Positions 1-8,255 of a stretch of 64,000 nt of DNA are shown here, in pieces. Position 1 is the first letter of the stretch. Every line of letters begins with the position of its first letter. The position numbers and the translations under genes were made by a program. The stretch comes from Nocardioides daeguensis (lineage in GTDB: Bacteria > Actinomycetota > Actinomycetes > Propionibacteriales > Nocardioidaceae). The stretch spans positions 62,001-126,000 of the forward strand of contig NZ_JAHTKU010000003.1 in assembly GCF_019192965.1 (NCBI RefSeq), in the 5' to 3' direction. The notes beneath the pieces are model-generated. The model was not told the origin of the DNA. It made no database searches and worked only from the letters and a program-made list of their open reading frames with translations.

Positions 1-940
1 CGATCTCGAGCAGTCGGTGGTGGAGGTGCTGCTTGTCGGGCGCGAACGGCGAGCGCCCGGCCCGCGTGCGTCGTACGACGGCCAGGACCAGGTCGCCCAG
101 GGGCACGATCAGGATCAGGATCGGCAGCGCGAACGGCAGCAGCACCGGGAGCAGGCTCGACCGGGTGCCGTCGGCACCCTGGGCGAGGTCACCGGGGGCG
201 AACTGGGTGGTGATCGTGATCGCCGTTGCGGAGAGGACCAGGCCGATCAGCATCGACCCGCTGTCGCCCATGAACAGGCGGGCCGGGTGGAAGTTGTGGA
301 CCAGGAAGCCCACACAGGCGCCGGCCAGGGCCGCGGAGAGCAGGGCTCCGGTGGTGGCCCGGCTGACGTCGTTGAGGACCGACAGGGCGTAGCAGAACAG
401 GAAGAACGCCGACGCGCTGATCCCGATCACCCCGGCCGCCAGGCCGTCGAGCCCGTCGATGAAGTTGACCGCGTTGACGGTCGCCAGCACCACGAAGGCG
501 GTCAGCAGCGCACCCTGGCCGGTGTCGAGCGCGAACACTTCGCCGGTGGCCTGGTAGAAGTACTTGAACTGGATGCCGGCGTAGACCAGCACCCCCACCG
601 CCAGTACCTGGCCGCCGAACTTCGTGAGCGCATCGAGGTCGAAGATGTCGTCGACCACGCCGACCGCGCAGACCAACGTCCCCGCGACGAGCACCGAGAG
701 CGCGTCGTCCGAGAACGGGTTGCGGGTGCTCAGGAACGGCAGCTGCTGGGCCACCAGGTAGGCCGCCCAGAGGCCGCCGAGCATCGCGAGACCACCGAGG
801 TAAGGGATCGGCTCCGCATGGACGTCGCGGTCGCGGACCTTCGCGACGGCCCCCGTGCGCAGTGCGATCTCCCGAGCGACGACCGTCAGCAGGTAGGTGA
901 CGATCGCCGCGACGAGGAAGACGACGAGGTACTCACGCAT
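1..940 (-). CDS. wecA: Undecaprenyl/decaprenyl-phosphate GlcNAc-1-phosphate transferase (MraY/WecA family), 3' end cut by window
   Basis: Polytopic membrane glycosyltransferase that moves a UDP-linked amino-sugar phosphate onto a polyprenyl phosphate, starting cell-wall linker or polysaccharide synthesis. The 313 visible residues carry the family signatures: an aspartate cluster VDDIFDLD (about 96-103), NAVNFIDGLDGLA (156-168), FMGDSGSM (223-230) and the cytosolic HLHHRL loop (305-310). Several hydrophobic helices separate them. The ATG at 938-940 overlaps the end of the sua5 gene by 8 bp, so translation is probably coupled. In mycobacteria the orthologue follows sua5 and precedes the atp operon, so ATP synthase genes would be expected beyond base 1. 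The C-terminus lies outside the window. Confidence 0.88.
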   Translation of the reverse strand, partial: MREYLVVFLVAAIVTYLLTVVAREIALRTGAVAKVRDRDVHAEPIPYLGGLAMLGGLWAAYLVAQQLPFLSTRNPFSDDALSVLVAGTLVCAVGVVDDIFDLDALTKFGGQVLAVGVLVYAGIQFKYFYQATGEVFALDTGQGALLTAFVVLATVNAVNFIDGLDGLAAGVIGISASAFFLFCYALSVLNDVSRATTGALLSAALAGACVGFLVHNFHPARLFMGDSGSMLIGLVLSATAITITTQFAPGDLAQGADGTRSSLLPVLLPFALPILILIVPLGDLVLAVVRRTRAGRSPFAPDKQHLHHRLLEI

Positions 941-1682
941 CGGAGGGCGCGGCCTCCTGCTCCCCCGGCTGCTCCCCCGGTTGCTCCCCCGGTTGCTCCC
1001 CCGGTTGCTCGTCCGGCTCGACCTGGACGGTGATGCCGAGGTCGGACAGCGCGGCGTCGAGGTCGGCGACCGGGATCGCGCCGAGGCGCAGCAGCCGCGG
1101 ACGCTCGCCGGTGGCGTCGAGGATCGTCGAGGGAACCGTGCCGGGCGAGGCGCCGGCGTCGACGACGACCGCGACGGACTCCCCCAGCATCTCGATCGCC
1201 GCGTCCGCGTCGAGGGCGGCCGGGCGTCCGGAGAGGTTGGCGGAGCTGACCGCGAGCGGCCCGGTGCGGTCGAGCAGCTCACGGGCCACGGCGTGGTCGG
1301 GCATCCGGATCGCGACCGTGCCGCGGGTGTCGCCCAGGTCCCACTGCAGCGACGGCTGCTGGTGGCACACGATCGTCAGCGCGCCGGGCCAGAACCTCTC
1401 CACCAGCGGCGCGACGTACGACGGCACACGGGTCGCGAGCGCCTCGAGCGTGCCCTTCGTGCCGACGAGCACGGGAGGCGGCATCTCGCGGCCGCGGCCC
1501 TTGGCGGCCAGCAGCCGCGCGACCGCGTCGGGGTCGAAGGCGTCGGCACCGACGCCGTAGACGGTGTCGGTGGGAAGCACGACCAGACGGCCCAGCCGGA
1601 CTGCGCGGCTCGCCGCGTCCAGCGCCGCCTCGCGCTCCTCGTCGGTCTCGGTCGGGAACCGCTCGGCACTCACGCTCGCCAT
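933..1682 (-). CDS. sua5: L-threonylcarbamoyladenylate synthase (YrdC/Sua5 family)
   Basis: Makes threonylcarbamoyl-AMP from threonine, bicarbonate and ATP, the first step of t6A modification of ANN-decoding tRNAs. The protein (249 aa) is one YrdC domain, with LPTDTVYGVGADA near residues 36-48, KGRGREMP and SSANLSGRPA. The C-terminus beyond about residue 220 is a low-complexity tail of repeated GEQP units. Two starts are possible: ATG at 1682, whose GGGAGG is very close, or GTG at 1673 with better spacing. The gene overlaps prmC by 13 bp and wecA by 8 bp, so it is an internal gene of the rpmE/prfA-wecA run. Confidence 0.88.
   Translation of the reverse strand: MASVSAERFPTETDEEREAALDAASRAVRLGRLVVLPTDTVYGVGADAFDPDAVARLLAAKGRGREMPPPVLVGTKGTLEALATRVPSYVAPLVERFWPGALTIVCHQQPSLQWDLGDTRGTVAIRMPDHAVARELLDRTGPLAVSSANLSGRPAALDADAAIEMLGESVAVVVDAGASPGTVPSTILDATGERPRLLRLGAIPVADLDAALSDLGITVQVEPDEQPGEQPGEQPGEQPGEQEAAPSDA
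957..1016 (-). repeat. Five 12-bp tandem units encoding a GEQP tail
   Basis: Five successive 12-bp units (plus-strand form YTGCTCCCCCGG, the last one diverged) lie inside the sua5 3' end. They encode Gly-Glu-Gln-Pro repeats. The near-perfect identity suggests recent expansion by slippage. It does not disturb the YrdC domain. Confidence 0.8.
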
Positions 1683-2560
1683 CCTCCCACCGAGTGGTGC
1701 TCGAGGTGCGGGCGGCGTGCCGTGGTGAACCGCGGCCGGCCGGCGAGGTCACGGTGGTCGCGGACCTCCTCCCACCGCCCGCCGCTGCTGAACACCGCCG
1801 GGGCGGACTCGCCCTGGACGTCGGCGTGCTCCACGCCGACCACGCCCCCGGGCTTGAGCAGGACCAGGCCGCGGGCGGCGATCACCCGGATCGCGTCCAG
1901 ACCGTCGTCGCCGGAGAACAGGGCCAGGTGCGGGTCGTGGTCCCGGGCCTCGACGGCCACCGACTCCCACGCCTCCAGGGGTACGTAGGGCGGATTGCTG
2001 ACCACGACGTCGACGCTCCCGGCGAGGTCGTCGAACGCGGTGGCGAGGTCGCCGAGGCGCAGCTCGACGCCGGTGCCGACGAGGTTGCGCTCGGCCCAGG
2101 CGTGGGCGGGCGGGTCGAGCTCGACGGCGAACACCTCCGCCTGCGGCACCTCGTCGGCGATGCTCTTCGCGATCACCCCCGAGCCGGTGCACAGGTCGAC
2201 GACGACCGGGGTCCGCCCCGTCGCCACGATCGCCTGCGCCTGGTCGATCGCCCAACCGGCCAGCAGCTCGGTCTCCGGGCGCGGCACGAAGACGCCGGGG
2301 CCGACGGCGACCTCGACGTGCCGGAACCAGGCCGCCCCGAGCAGGTGCTGGAGCGGCTCCCGGGCGGCGCGGCGGGCCAGCAGGTCGTCGTACCGCTGCT
2401 GTTGGTCGGGGCCGAGGCCGGGCGCAAGGAACAGCTGGCCCCGGGTCGTGCCGAGGACGTGCGCGAGCAGCTCGCCGGCGTCGTGCTCGGGGCTCGCGAC
2501 CCCGGCTGCCCGGAGCCGGCCGGCGGCCTCACGGAGCAGGTCGCGGGTCTCCACGCTCAC
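1670..2560 (-). CDS. prmC: Peptide chain release factor N5-glutamine methyltransferase
   Basis: SAM-dependent methylase that modifies the glutamine of the GGQ motif in release factors. Its substrate gene prfA is immediately upstream. The protein is 296 aa with the SAM-binding stretch [12 protein letters not shown] and the catalytic NPPY signature VVSNPPYVP (about 186-194), typical of HemK/PrmC. The start is a GTG at 2558-2560 inside the sequence GTGA that also holds the prfA stop, giving a 4-bp overlap and probable translational coupling. Length is normal for the family. Confidence 0.93.
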   Translation of the reverse strand: MSVETRDLLREAAGRLRAAGVASPEHDAGELLAHVLGTTRGQLFLAPGLGPDQQQRYDDLLARRAAREPLQHLLGAAWFRHVEVAVGPGVFVPRPETELLAGWAIDQAQAIVATGRTPVVVDLCTGSGVIAKSIADEVPQAEVFAVELDPPAHAWAERNLVGTGVELRLGDLATAFDDLAGSVDVVVSNPPYVPLEAWESVAVEARDHDPHLALFSGDDGLDAIRVIAARGLVLLKPGGVVGVEHADVQGESAPAVFSSGGRWEEVRDHRDLAGRPRFTTARRPHLEHHSVGGWRA

Positions 2561-3630
2561 TCCTCGAGGGCGGCGAGGCGGGCGGCCAGGTCGGTCTCGA
2601 CGCAGGAGTCGAGAACCGGCTGGAGGTCACCGTCGAGCACCTGGTCGAGGTTGTAGGCCTTGTAGCCGGTGCGGTGGTCGGAGATCCGGTTCTCCGGGAA
2701 GTTGTAGGTGCGGATCCGCTCGGAGCGGTCGACGGTGCGGACCTGGCTGCGCCGGGCGTCACTGGCCTCGGCGTCGGCCGCCTCCTGCGCGGCCTGGAGC
2801 AGCCGGGCCCGCAGGATGCGCATCGCCTGCTCCTTGTTCTGCAGCTGCGACTTCTCGTTCTGGCAGCTGACCACGATGCCGGTCGGCAGGTGCGTGATCC
2901 GCACCGCCGAGTCGGTCGTGTTGACGCTCTGACCGCCGGGGCCCGAGGAGCGGAAGACATCGATGCGCAGGTCGTTCTCGTTGACCTCGACGTCGACCTG
3001 CTCGGCCTCCGGCATCACGAGCACGCCGGCTGCACTGGTGTGGATCCGGCCCTGCGACTCGGTCACCGGGACCCGCTGCACCCGGTGCACACCACCCTCG
3101 TACTTGAGCAGGGCGTACGGCGCCTGGCCGGGCTCGACGCTGCCGGTGCTCTTGACCGCGACCGTGACCGACTTGTAGCCACCGAGGTCGGACTCGGTCG
3201 CGTCGAGGACCTCGGTCTTCCAGCCACGACGCTCGGCGTACCGGCTGTACATCCGCAGCAGGTCGCCCGCGAAGAGCGCGCTCTCCTCACCCCCCTCGCC
3301 CGACTTCACCTCGAGCAGGACGTCCTTGTCGTCGGCCGGGTCGCGGGGCACGAGCAGCCGGCGCAGCCGCTCGGCCGCATCCTCGCGGGCCACGAGGAGG
3401 GTGTCGACCTCCTCGGCGAACGCCGGGTCGTCGGCGGCCAGCTCCCGCGCGGCATCCGCGTCGTCGCCGTAGCGCTGCCACTCGCGCCAGGTGGCGATGA
3501 CCGCGTTGAGCTCGGCGTAGCGGCGGTTGAGCGTGCGGGCCAGCCGGGCGTCGGCGTGGGTCTCGGGCAACGCCAGCCTCGACTCGAGCTCGGCGTGCTC
3601 GGCGAGCATGCCCTCGACGGCTTCGAACAC
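2557..3630 (-). CDS. prfA: Peptide chain release factor 1
   Basis: Class I release factor reading UAA and UAG. The 357-aa product has the codon-recognition tripeptide PVT in [12 protein letters not shown] (about 188-190) and the peptidyl-tRNA hydrolysis motif GPGGQSVN (GGQ about 231-233). A GTG at 3628-3630 is chosen as start: AAGGAG lies 6 nt upstream and the family N-terminus [11 protein letters not shown] follows directly. The reading frame stays open to about 3951, but that extension is read through the repeat element and antisense to rpmE sequence, so it is not coding. The 72-bp palindromic repeat ends 15 bp before this start codon. Confidence 0.95.
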   Translation of the reverse strand: MFEAVEGMLAEHAELESRLALPETHADARLARTLNRRYAELNAVIATWREWQRYGDDADAARELAADDPAFAEEVDTLLVAREDAAERLRRLLVPRDPADDKDVLLEVKSGEGGEESALFAGDLLRMYSRYAERRGWKTEVLDATESDLGGYKSVTVAVKSTGSVEPGQAPYALLKYEGGVHRVQRVPVTESQGRIHTSAAGVLVMPEAEQVDVEVNENDLRIDVFRSSGPGGQSVNTTDSAVRITHLPTGIVVSCQNEKSQLQNKEQAMRILRARLLQAAQEAADAEASDARRSQVRTVDRSERIRTYNFPENRISDHRTGYKAYNLDQVLDGDLQPVLDSCVETDLAARLAALEE

Positions 3631-3645
3631 CTGGACTCCTTCAGC

Positions 3646-3717
3646 TGCATGGATCCCCGGATGTCCGGGGATCCATGCGCTGGTCAGGGGTTGCAACCCC
3701 TGACCAGCGCATGAACT
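3646..3717. repeat. 72-bp double-palindrome element, copy A
   Basis: It contains a 30-bp inverted repeat (3648-3677; 14-bp arms beginning CATGGATCCCCGGA around a TG centre) joined to a perfect 40-bp palindrome (3674-3713; half-site CATGCGCTGGTCAGGGGTTG). The same 72 bp occurs as an exact reverse complement at 31265-31336. Here it sits between the rpmE terminator and the prfA ribosome-binding site, so it is transcribed as a prfA leader or acts as a terminator. It has no coding capacity. Confidence 0.93.
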
Positions 3718-3742
3718 CCCTGACAAGGTCGGACAAAGCGAA

Positions 3743-3777
3743 GCGCCGGCCGTCCGCGGTGGGCGGACGACCGGCGC
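3743..3777 (-). terminator. Intrinsic-type terminator after rpmE
   Basis: A 15-bp stem with one G-U pair (arms 3743-3757 and 3763-3777) has a 5-nt loop and lies 10 bp past the rpmE stop. It is followed on the minus strand by TTCGCTTTGTCC. It separates rpmE from prfA. Confidence 0.8.
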
Positions 3778-3787
3778 TCGGAGACGG

Positions 3788-4003
3788 CTACTTCTTGCCG
3801 ACGTTGGCGTAGCGGGCCTCGAACCGGGCCACGCGGCCGCCGGTGTCGAGGATCTTCTGCTTGCCGGTGTAGAACGGGTGGCACTGCGAGCACACGTCGG
3901 CGTGGATCGAGCCGGAGGTCGCGGTGCTGCGGGTGGTGAACGTGGCGCCACAGGTGCAGGTCACCTGGGTCACGACGTAGTCGGGGTGGATGTCCTTCTT
4001 CAT
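3788..4003 (-). CDS. rpmE: 50S ribosomal protein L31, zinc-binding form (bL31)
   Basis: A 71-aa ribosomal protein of the large-subunit central protuberance. It begins [10 protein letters not shown] and has the zinc ribbon cysteines in VTCTCGATF (C16, C18) and [14 protein letters not shown] (C37, C40). It is therefore the C+ form, which in actinobacteria is replaced by a C- paralogue under zinc starvation. GAGAGGACACC provides the ribosome-binding site. It has its own promoter and terminator within the rho-prfA run. Confidence 0.97.
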   Translation of the reverse strand: MKKDIHPDYVVTQVTCTCGATFTTRSTATSGSIHADVCSQCHPFYTGKQKILDTGGRVARFEARYANVGKK

Positions 4004-4069
4004 GGTGTCCTCTCACGGGGGTCCGGGTCGCACCACGGGTTGTGGGACGTGAACCGGAGCCAACAGTCG

Positions 4070-4098
4070 ATTCTACGGGCGGCGACCACGCCACCCAA
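4070..4098 (-). promoter_or_regulatory. Promoter of rpmE (TTGGGT-N17-TAGAAT)
   Basis: On the minus strand, TTGGGT (4098-4093) and TAGAAT (4075-4070) are separated by exactly 17 bp. They lie about 65 bp before the rpmE start and just past the rho stop codon. This is a housekeeping-type promoter that would uncouple rpmE from rho. Confidence 0.6.
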
Positions 4099-4126
4099 AT
4101 GCGGGGCCGCCGACCCCGCGCGGCGA

Positions 4127-6067
4127 TCAGTCGCGCTGGACCTTGAGCAGGAACTCGTAGTTGGTGCGCGAGTTCCGCAATCGCTGCAGCAGGGCCGCGT
4201 GCGCCTCGGCGCGGTCGCCCTCGGCGAGCTCGCGGCGCAGCTTCCAGATGATCTCGAGCTCCTCCTTGCCGAGCAGCAGCTCCTCGCGGCGGGTGCCCGA
4301 CGCGACCACGTCGATGGCCGGGAACAGCCGCTTCTCGGCGAAGTCGCTGCGCAGCCGCAGTTCGAGGTTCTCGGTGCCGCGCAGCTCCTCGAAGATCACC
4401 TCGTCCACGCGGGAGCCCGAGTCGACGACCGCGGTGGCGAGGATGGTCAGCGAGCCGCCGTTCTCGATGTTGCGGGCGGCACCGAAGAACCGCTTCGGCG
4501 GGAACAGCGCAGACGAGTCGACGCCACCGGACAGGATCCGGCCGCTGGCGGGCGCCGCCAGGTTGTAAGCGCGGCCCAGGCGGGTCAGCCCGTCGAGCAG
4601 GATGACCACGTCGTGGCCGAGCTCGACGAGGCGCTTGGCCCGCTCGACGGCCAGCTCGGCCACCGTCGTGTGGTCGATCGCGGGCCGGTCGAAGGTGCTC
4701 GCGATGACCTCGCCCTTGATCGAGCGCTCGAAGTCGGTGACCTCCTCGGGCCGCTCGTCGACGAGGACGACCATGAGGTGGCACTCGGGGTTGTTGGCCG
4801 TGATCGCGTTCGCGATCGACTGCAGCAGCGTCGTCTTGCCGGCCCGGGCGGGTGAGACGATGAGACCGCGCTGCCCCTTGCCGACCGGCGCCGCCATGTC
4901 GATGAGGCGCCCGGTCAGGTCGTCCGGTCCGGTCTCGAGGCGCAGCCGCTCGGTCGGCGAGACGGGCGTGAGCTGGGTGTACTCGACCCGGCTCTTCGCG
5001 TGCTCCGGGTCGACGCCGTTGACCGACTCGATGCGGACCATCGGGTTGAACTTCTCGCGGCGCTCGCCGTCACGCGGCTGACGGACCTGGCCGGTGATCG
5101 CGTCACCGCGGCGCAGGCCGTACTTGCGGACCATCGAGAGCGACAGGTAGACGTCGTCGGGCCCGGCGAGGTAGCCGGCGGTGCGGACGAACGCGTAGTT
5201 GTCGAGCACGTCGAGGATGCCGGCCGCGGGCACCAGGACGTCGTCCTCGCGCACCTCGGTGTCGGGCTCGCGGCCGGTCCGGCTGGTGCGGTCGCGGTCG
5301 CGGTCCCTGCCGCGGCGGCGGCGGTTGCGGCGGCTGCCGCCCTCGCCGTCGCCGTCGTCGTCGATCTCGTCGTGCTCACCGGCCGCCGCGGCGCGGGCCT
5401 GGTCCTGCTGGTTCTGCTGCTGGTTCTGCTGCTGGTTCTGCTGCTGGTTCTGCTGCTGGTTCTGCTGCTTGTGCTGGGGCTGGTCCTGCTTGGGCTGACC
5501 CCCCTGCTTGTGCTGGGTCTGCTGCTGCGTCTGCTGCTGGTTCTGGCCGCCCTGCTTCTGCTGGCGCTGGCCGCCTTGCTTGTGCTGAGCCTTCGGCTCG
5601 TCCGCCTTGGGCTGCTCGGCCTTGGACTGCTCCGCCTTGGACTGCTCGCCCCTCGGCTGGTCGTCCCTGGGCTGGTCGGCCTTGGACCGCTCGGCCCTCG
5701 GCTGCTCCGCCTGCGGCTGGGGCTGGGGCTGCTGCTCGGCCTTCTGCTCGGCCTTCCGCTCGGCCTTCCGCTCGGGCTGCTGCTCACGCGCGGGCTGCTC
5801 CGCCGTCGACGCGGACTCGGCCGCCTTGGGCCGCTCGGCGGCGGGCGCAGTGCGCTGCGTCGCGGCGCCGGCCTGGGCGGCCTTGATCGCCTCCACGAGG
5901 GCGGCCTTCTTCATCGAGCCGGCACCGCGGATGCCCATGCCTGCGGCCATCGCCTTGAGGTCGACGAGCAGCATGGCGTTGAGTCCACCCGTGCGCTTCT
6001 TCGGGGCGGCGGCGGTAGCCGCCGGGGCGTCCGAGGCAGGCGCGGTGGATTCGGGAGTTTCGCTCAC
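4127..6067 (-). CDS. rho: Transcription termination factor Rho with long Gln/charged insertion
   Basis: Hexameric RNA-dependent ATPase that terminates transcription. The protein is 646 aa, much longer than the 419-aa E. coli Rho. It has an N-terminal helix bundle (to about residue 55), a long disordered segment rich in E/K/Q (about 60-250), the primary RNA-binding OB fold, then the ATPase core. The core has Walker A SPARAGKTT (about 405-413), Walker B VVILLDGL and the conserved GGVDSSALFPPKRFFGAARN. The GTG at 6065-6067 is preferred because AAGGA lies 6 nt upstream and VSETPES follows; the frame stays open to an ATG at 6121. The insertion includes tandem QNQQ units (5404-5470). thrB lies upstream and rpmE downstream. 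Confidence 0.96.
   Translation of the reverse strand: MSETPESTAPASDAPAATAAAPKKRTGGLNAMLLVDLKAMAAGMGIRGAGSMKKAALVEAIKAAQAGAATQRTAPAAERPKAAESASTAEQPAREQQPERKAERKAEQKAEQQPQPQPQAEQPRAERSKADQPRDDQPRGEQSKAEQSKAEQPKADEPKAQHKQGGQRQQKQGGQNQQQTQQQTQHKQGGQPKQDQPQHKQQNQQQNQQQNQQQNQQQNQQDQARAAAAGEHDEIDDDGDGEGGSRRNRRRRGRDRDRDRTSRTGREPDTEVREDDVLVPAAGILDVLDNYAFVRTAGYLAGPDDVYLSLSMVRKYGLRRGDAITGQVRQPRDGERREKFNPMVRIESVNGVDPEHAKSRVEYTQLTPVSPTERLRLETGPDDLTGRLIDMAAPVGKGQRGLIVSPARAGKTTLLQSIANAITANNPECHLMVVLVDERPEEVTDFERSIKGEVIASTFDRPAIDHTTVAELAVERAKRLVELGHDVVILLDGLTRLGRAYNLAAPASGRILSGGVDSSALFPPKRFFGAARNIENGGSLTILATAVVDSGSRVDEVIFEELRGTENLELRLRSDFAEKRLFPAIDVVASGTRREELLLGKEELEIIWKLRRELAEGDRAEAHAALLQRLRNSRTNYEFLLKVQRD
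5404..5470 (-). repeat. 12-bp tandem repeats encoding QNQQ in Rho
   Basis: About five copies of a 12-bp unit (plus-strand TGGTTCTGCTGC) lie within the Rho insertion and encode Gln-Asn-Gln-Gln. The repeats are in frame, so copy-number change would lengthen the disordered region without a frameshift. Confidence 0.8.
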
Positions 6068-6226
6068 GTGAGTCCTTCCCACGTATCTCGTGCGCTCCGC
6101 GATCGGACGACGGCGGAACACGCACTGGTCTGGTTCTGCGAAGGTCCGGCCGGCCGATGGCCGGGTCGTTCCTGGAAGAGGGGCGAGCCGAGCCCGCCGG
6201 GGCGCCGAGAACTGCGGCGCAGCGTC

Positions 6227-6232
6227 AATGTA
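6227..6232 (-). promoter_or_regulatory. Possible -10 of rho
   Basis: TACATT on the minus strand lies about 160 bp before the rho start codon and just past the thrB stop. It would give a long rho leader, in line with the autoregulated leaders seen in other bacteria. There is no convincing -35, so this is a weak call. Confidence 0.35.
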
Positions 6233-6259
6233 TCACCACGGTGGTGCGGATCACGGTGG

Positions 6260-7174
6260 TCAGCGCTCGTCCGGCGCGGCGCCGGTGACGTCGACCGCCA
6301 GCGCGTGCGCGCCCCACCCCTCGGGGCAACGGGCGAGGAGCTCCCCGGTCGCCACCGATCCGGGGCCGTCCGTGAATGCCAGCACGGTGGGTCCGGCGCC
6401 GGAGATCACGGCCGGGATGCCCTCGGCGCGCAGCCTCTCGACGAGGGCGAGGCTCTCGGGCATGGCCGGGCGGCGGTACTGCTGGTGCAGTCGGTCCTCG
6501 GTCGCCCGCAGCAGCTCCTCGGGACGGCCCGAGAGCGCCGCGACGAGCAGGGCCGCGCGGCCGGCGTTGGCCGCCGCGTCCGCATGGGGTACGGCGGCCG
6601 GCAGCAGGCTGCGCGCCGCCTCGGTCGCAACCGGGGTGGTGGGCACGAACACGACCGCGCCGACGCGCGGGTCGACGCTGCCGCGAACCGCCCAGAACGA
6701 GCCGTCGTCGTCCTGGCCGGAGATGACGAACCCGCCGAGCAGCGCCGGGGCGACGTTGTCCGGGTGGCCCTCGAGCCGGGCGGCGAGGTCGAGCAGCGCG
6801 TCGTCGTCGAGGAGGAGGCTGCCGCCGGCGACCAGCTCGCGGGCCAGCCACACGCCGGCGACGATGGCGGCCGACGAGGAACCGAGCCCGCGGGCGTGCG
6901 GGATGACATTGACGCAGGACAGGCGCAGCCCGGTCGGCTGCTTGCCGAGGCGCTCGAAGGTCGCGCGCATGGCGCGGACCACGAGGTGCCGCTCGTCGAG
7001 CGGGACCTGGCCCTCGCCGTACCCCTGGACCTCGACGACCAGGCCGGCGGGGAGGACCTCGGCCTCGAGCCGGTCGTGCAGGTCGAGCGCGAGGCCGAGG
7101 GTGTCGAACCCGGGGCCGAGGTTGGCCGACGTGGCCGGCACCCGGACCCGGACCGGGCCGTCCACGAAGGTCAT
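6260..7174 (-). CDS. thrB: Homoserine kinase
   Basis: GHMP-family kinase that phosphorylates homoserine for threonine synthesis. The 304-aa protein starts MTFVDGPVRVRVPATSANLGPG and carries the nucleotide-binding motif PHARGLGSSSAA (92-103). A later Gly-rich segment, ISGAGPTVLAF, completes the fold. The ATG at 7174 lies 4 bp after the thrC stop. The frame is open further upstream, but that part only shadows thrC. It is the last gene of hom-thrC-thrB. Confidence 0.95.
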   Translation of the reverse strand: MTFVDGPVRVRVPATSANLGPGFDTLGLALDLHDRLEAEVLPAGLVVEVQGYGEGQVPLDERHLVVRAMRATFERLGKQPTGLRLSCVNVIPHARGLGSSSAAIVAGVWLARELVAGGSLLLDDDALLDLAARLEGHPDNVAPALLGGFVISGQDDDGSFWAVRGSVDPRVGAVVFVPTTPVATEAARSLLPAAVPHADAAANAGRAALLVAALSGRPEELLRATEDRLHQQYRRPAMPESLALVERLRAEGIPAVISGAGPTVLAFTDGPGSVATGELLARCPEGWGAHALAVDVTGAAPDER

Positions 7175-7178
7175 CGGC

Positions 7179-8255
7179 TCACAGACCCGCAGCCTGTGCG
7201 GCGGCGTCGACGTCGGCCTCCACCACGATGTCGGGCATGACCAGGCCCTCGAGGGCGGTGGCGATGTCCTTGAGGCCGTGGCCGGTGACGGTGATCGCGA
7301 CGACGGATCCCCGGTAGGACTCCCCCGCCTCGAGCTCGGCGAGCAGACCGGCGATGCCGGCGGCCGATGCGGGCTCGACGAAGACGCCGTCGTTGCTGGC
7401 CAGCGCCTTCTGCGCGGCGAGGATCTGGGCGTCGGAGACCGCCGCGAAACGGCCACCGGACTCGTCACGAGCGGCCTCGGCGAGCTTCCAGGAGGCGGGG
7501 TTCCCGATCCGGATCGCGGTCGCGAGCGTCTCGGGGTCGGGGAACGGCTCGCCGGTCACCAGCGGCGAGGCGCCCTCGGCCTGGAAGCCCCGCATGACCG
7601 GCCTCTTGGTGGCACGACCCAGAGCGGCGTACTGGGTGTAGCCGAGCCAGTAGGCCGAGATGTTGCCGGCGTTGCCGACCGGCAGCAGGTGGAAGTCGGG
7701 AGCGTCGCCGAGGAAGTCGACGATCTCGAAGGCCGCGGTCTTCTGGCCCTCGAGGCGGGCCGGGTTGACCGAGTTGACCAGCGCGACGGGGTACTTCCAC
7801 GCCATCTCACGCGCCATCCGGAGGCAGTCGTCGAAGTTGCCGCGGACCTGGATCACCTTCGAGCCGTGCAGCACCGCCTGCGCCATCTTGCCGGCGGAGA
7901 TCTTGCCCTCGGGCACCAGCACGATCGGGGTGACGCGGGCCTTGGCGGCGTACGCCGCCATCGACGCGGACGTGTTGCCGGTCGACGCGCACACGACGGC
8001 CTGGGCGCCCTCGTGGACGGCGACCGAGAGGGCGGTGGTCATCCCGCGGTCCTTGAACGAACCGGTCGGGTTGTTGCCCTCGACCTTGAGCCACACCTGG
8101 GCTCCGGTCAGCCCGGAGAGCCAGTCGGAGTGGACCAGCGGGGTGCCGCCCTCACGCAGCGTGACCGCCGGCGTGTCCTGGGGGATGTCGAGCAGCTCGC
8201 GGTACTCCTCGATGACGCCCCGCCACTGGCCGTTCGCGGTAGTGCTCATGCTCAC
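7179..8255 (-). CDS. thrC: Threonine synthase
   Basis: PLP enzyme converting O-phosphohomoserine to threonine. It is 358 aa from a GTG at 8255 that overlaps the hom stop (GTGA), or 356 aa from an ATG two codons later. The PLP lysine is K68 in SFKDRGM, and the phosphate-binding [10 protein letters not shown] follows. It belongs to the short (about 350 aa) actinobacterial type lacking the long plant N-terminus. Confidence 0.95.
   Translation of the reverse strand: MSMSTTANGQWRGVIEEYRELLDIPQDTPAVTLREGGTPLVHSDWLSGLTGAQVWLKVEGNNPTGSFKDRGMTTALSVAVHEGAQAVVCASTGNTSASMAAYAAKARVTPIVLVPEGKISAGKMAQAVLHGSKVIQVRGNFDDCLRMAREMAWKYPVALVNSVNPARLEGQKTAAFEIVDFLGDAPDFHLLPVGNAGNISAYWLGYTQYAALGRATKRPVMRGFQAEGASPLVTGEPFPDPETLATAIRIGNPASWKLAEAARDESGGRFAAVSDAQILAAQKALASNDGVFVEPASAAGIAGLLAELEAGESYRGSVVAITVTGHGLKDIATALEGLVMPDIVVEADVDAAAQAAGL

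Noticed and set aside
3646..3717. Insertion sequence
   Set aside because: Only 72 bp, no transposase and no target-site duplication clearly visible. It is treated as a non-autonomous repeat.
3631..3951. N-terminal extension of prfA by about 107 residues
   Set aside because: The frame is open, but it runs through the palindromic repeat and antisense to rpmE. The GTG at 3630 has a proper ribosome-binding site and the family N-terminus.
5404..5470. Intergenic minisatellite or CRISPR-like repeats
   Set aside because: The repeats are in frame inside rho and encode QNQQ.
4915..5787. Long overlapping open frames on both strands across rho
   Set aside because: They are Ser/Arg/Pro- or Leu-rich shadows of the repetitive, GC-rich rho coding sequence, with no motif or ribosome-binding site.
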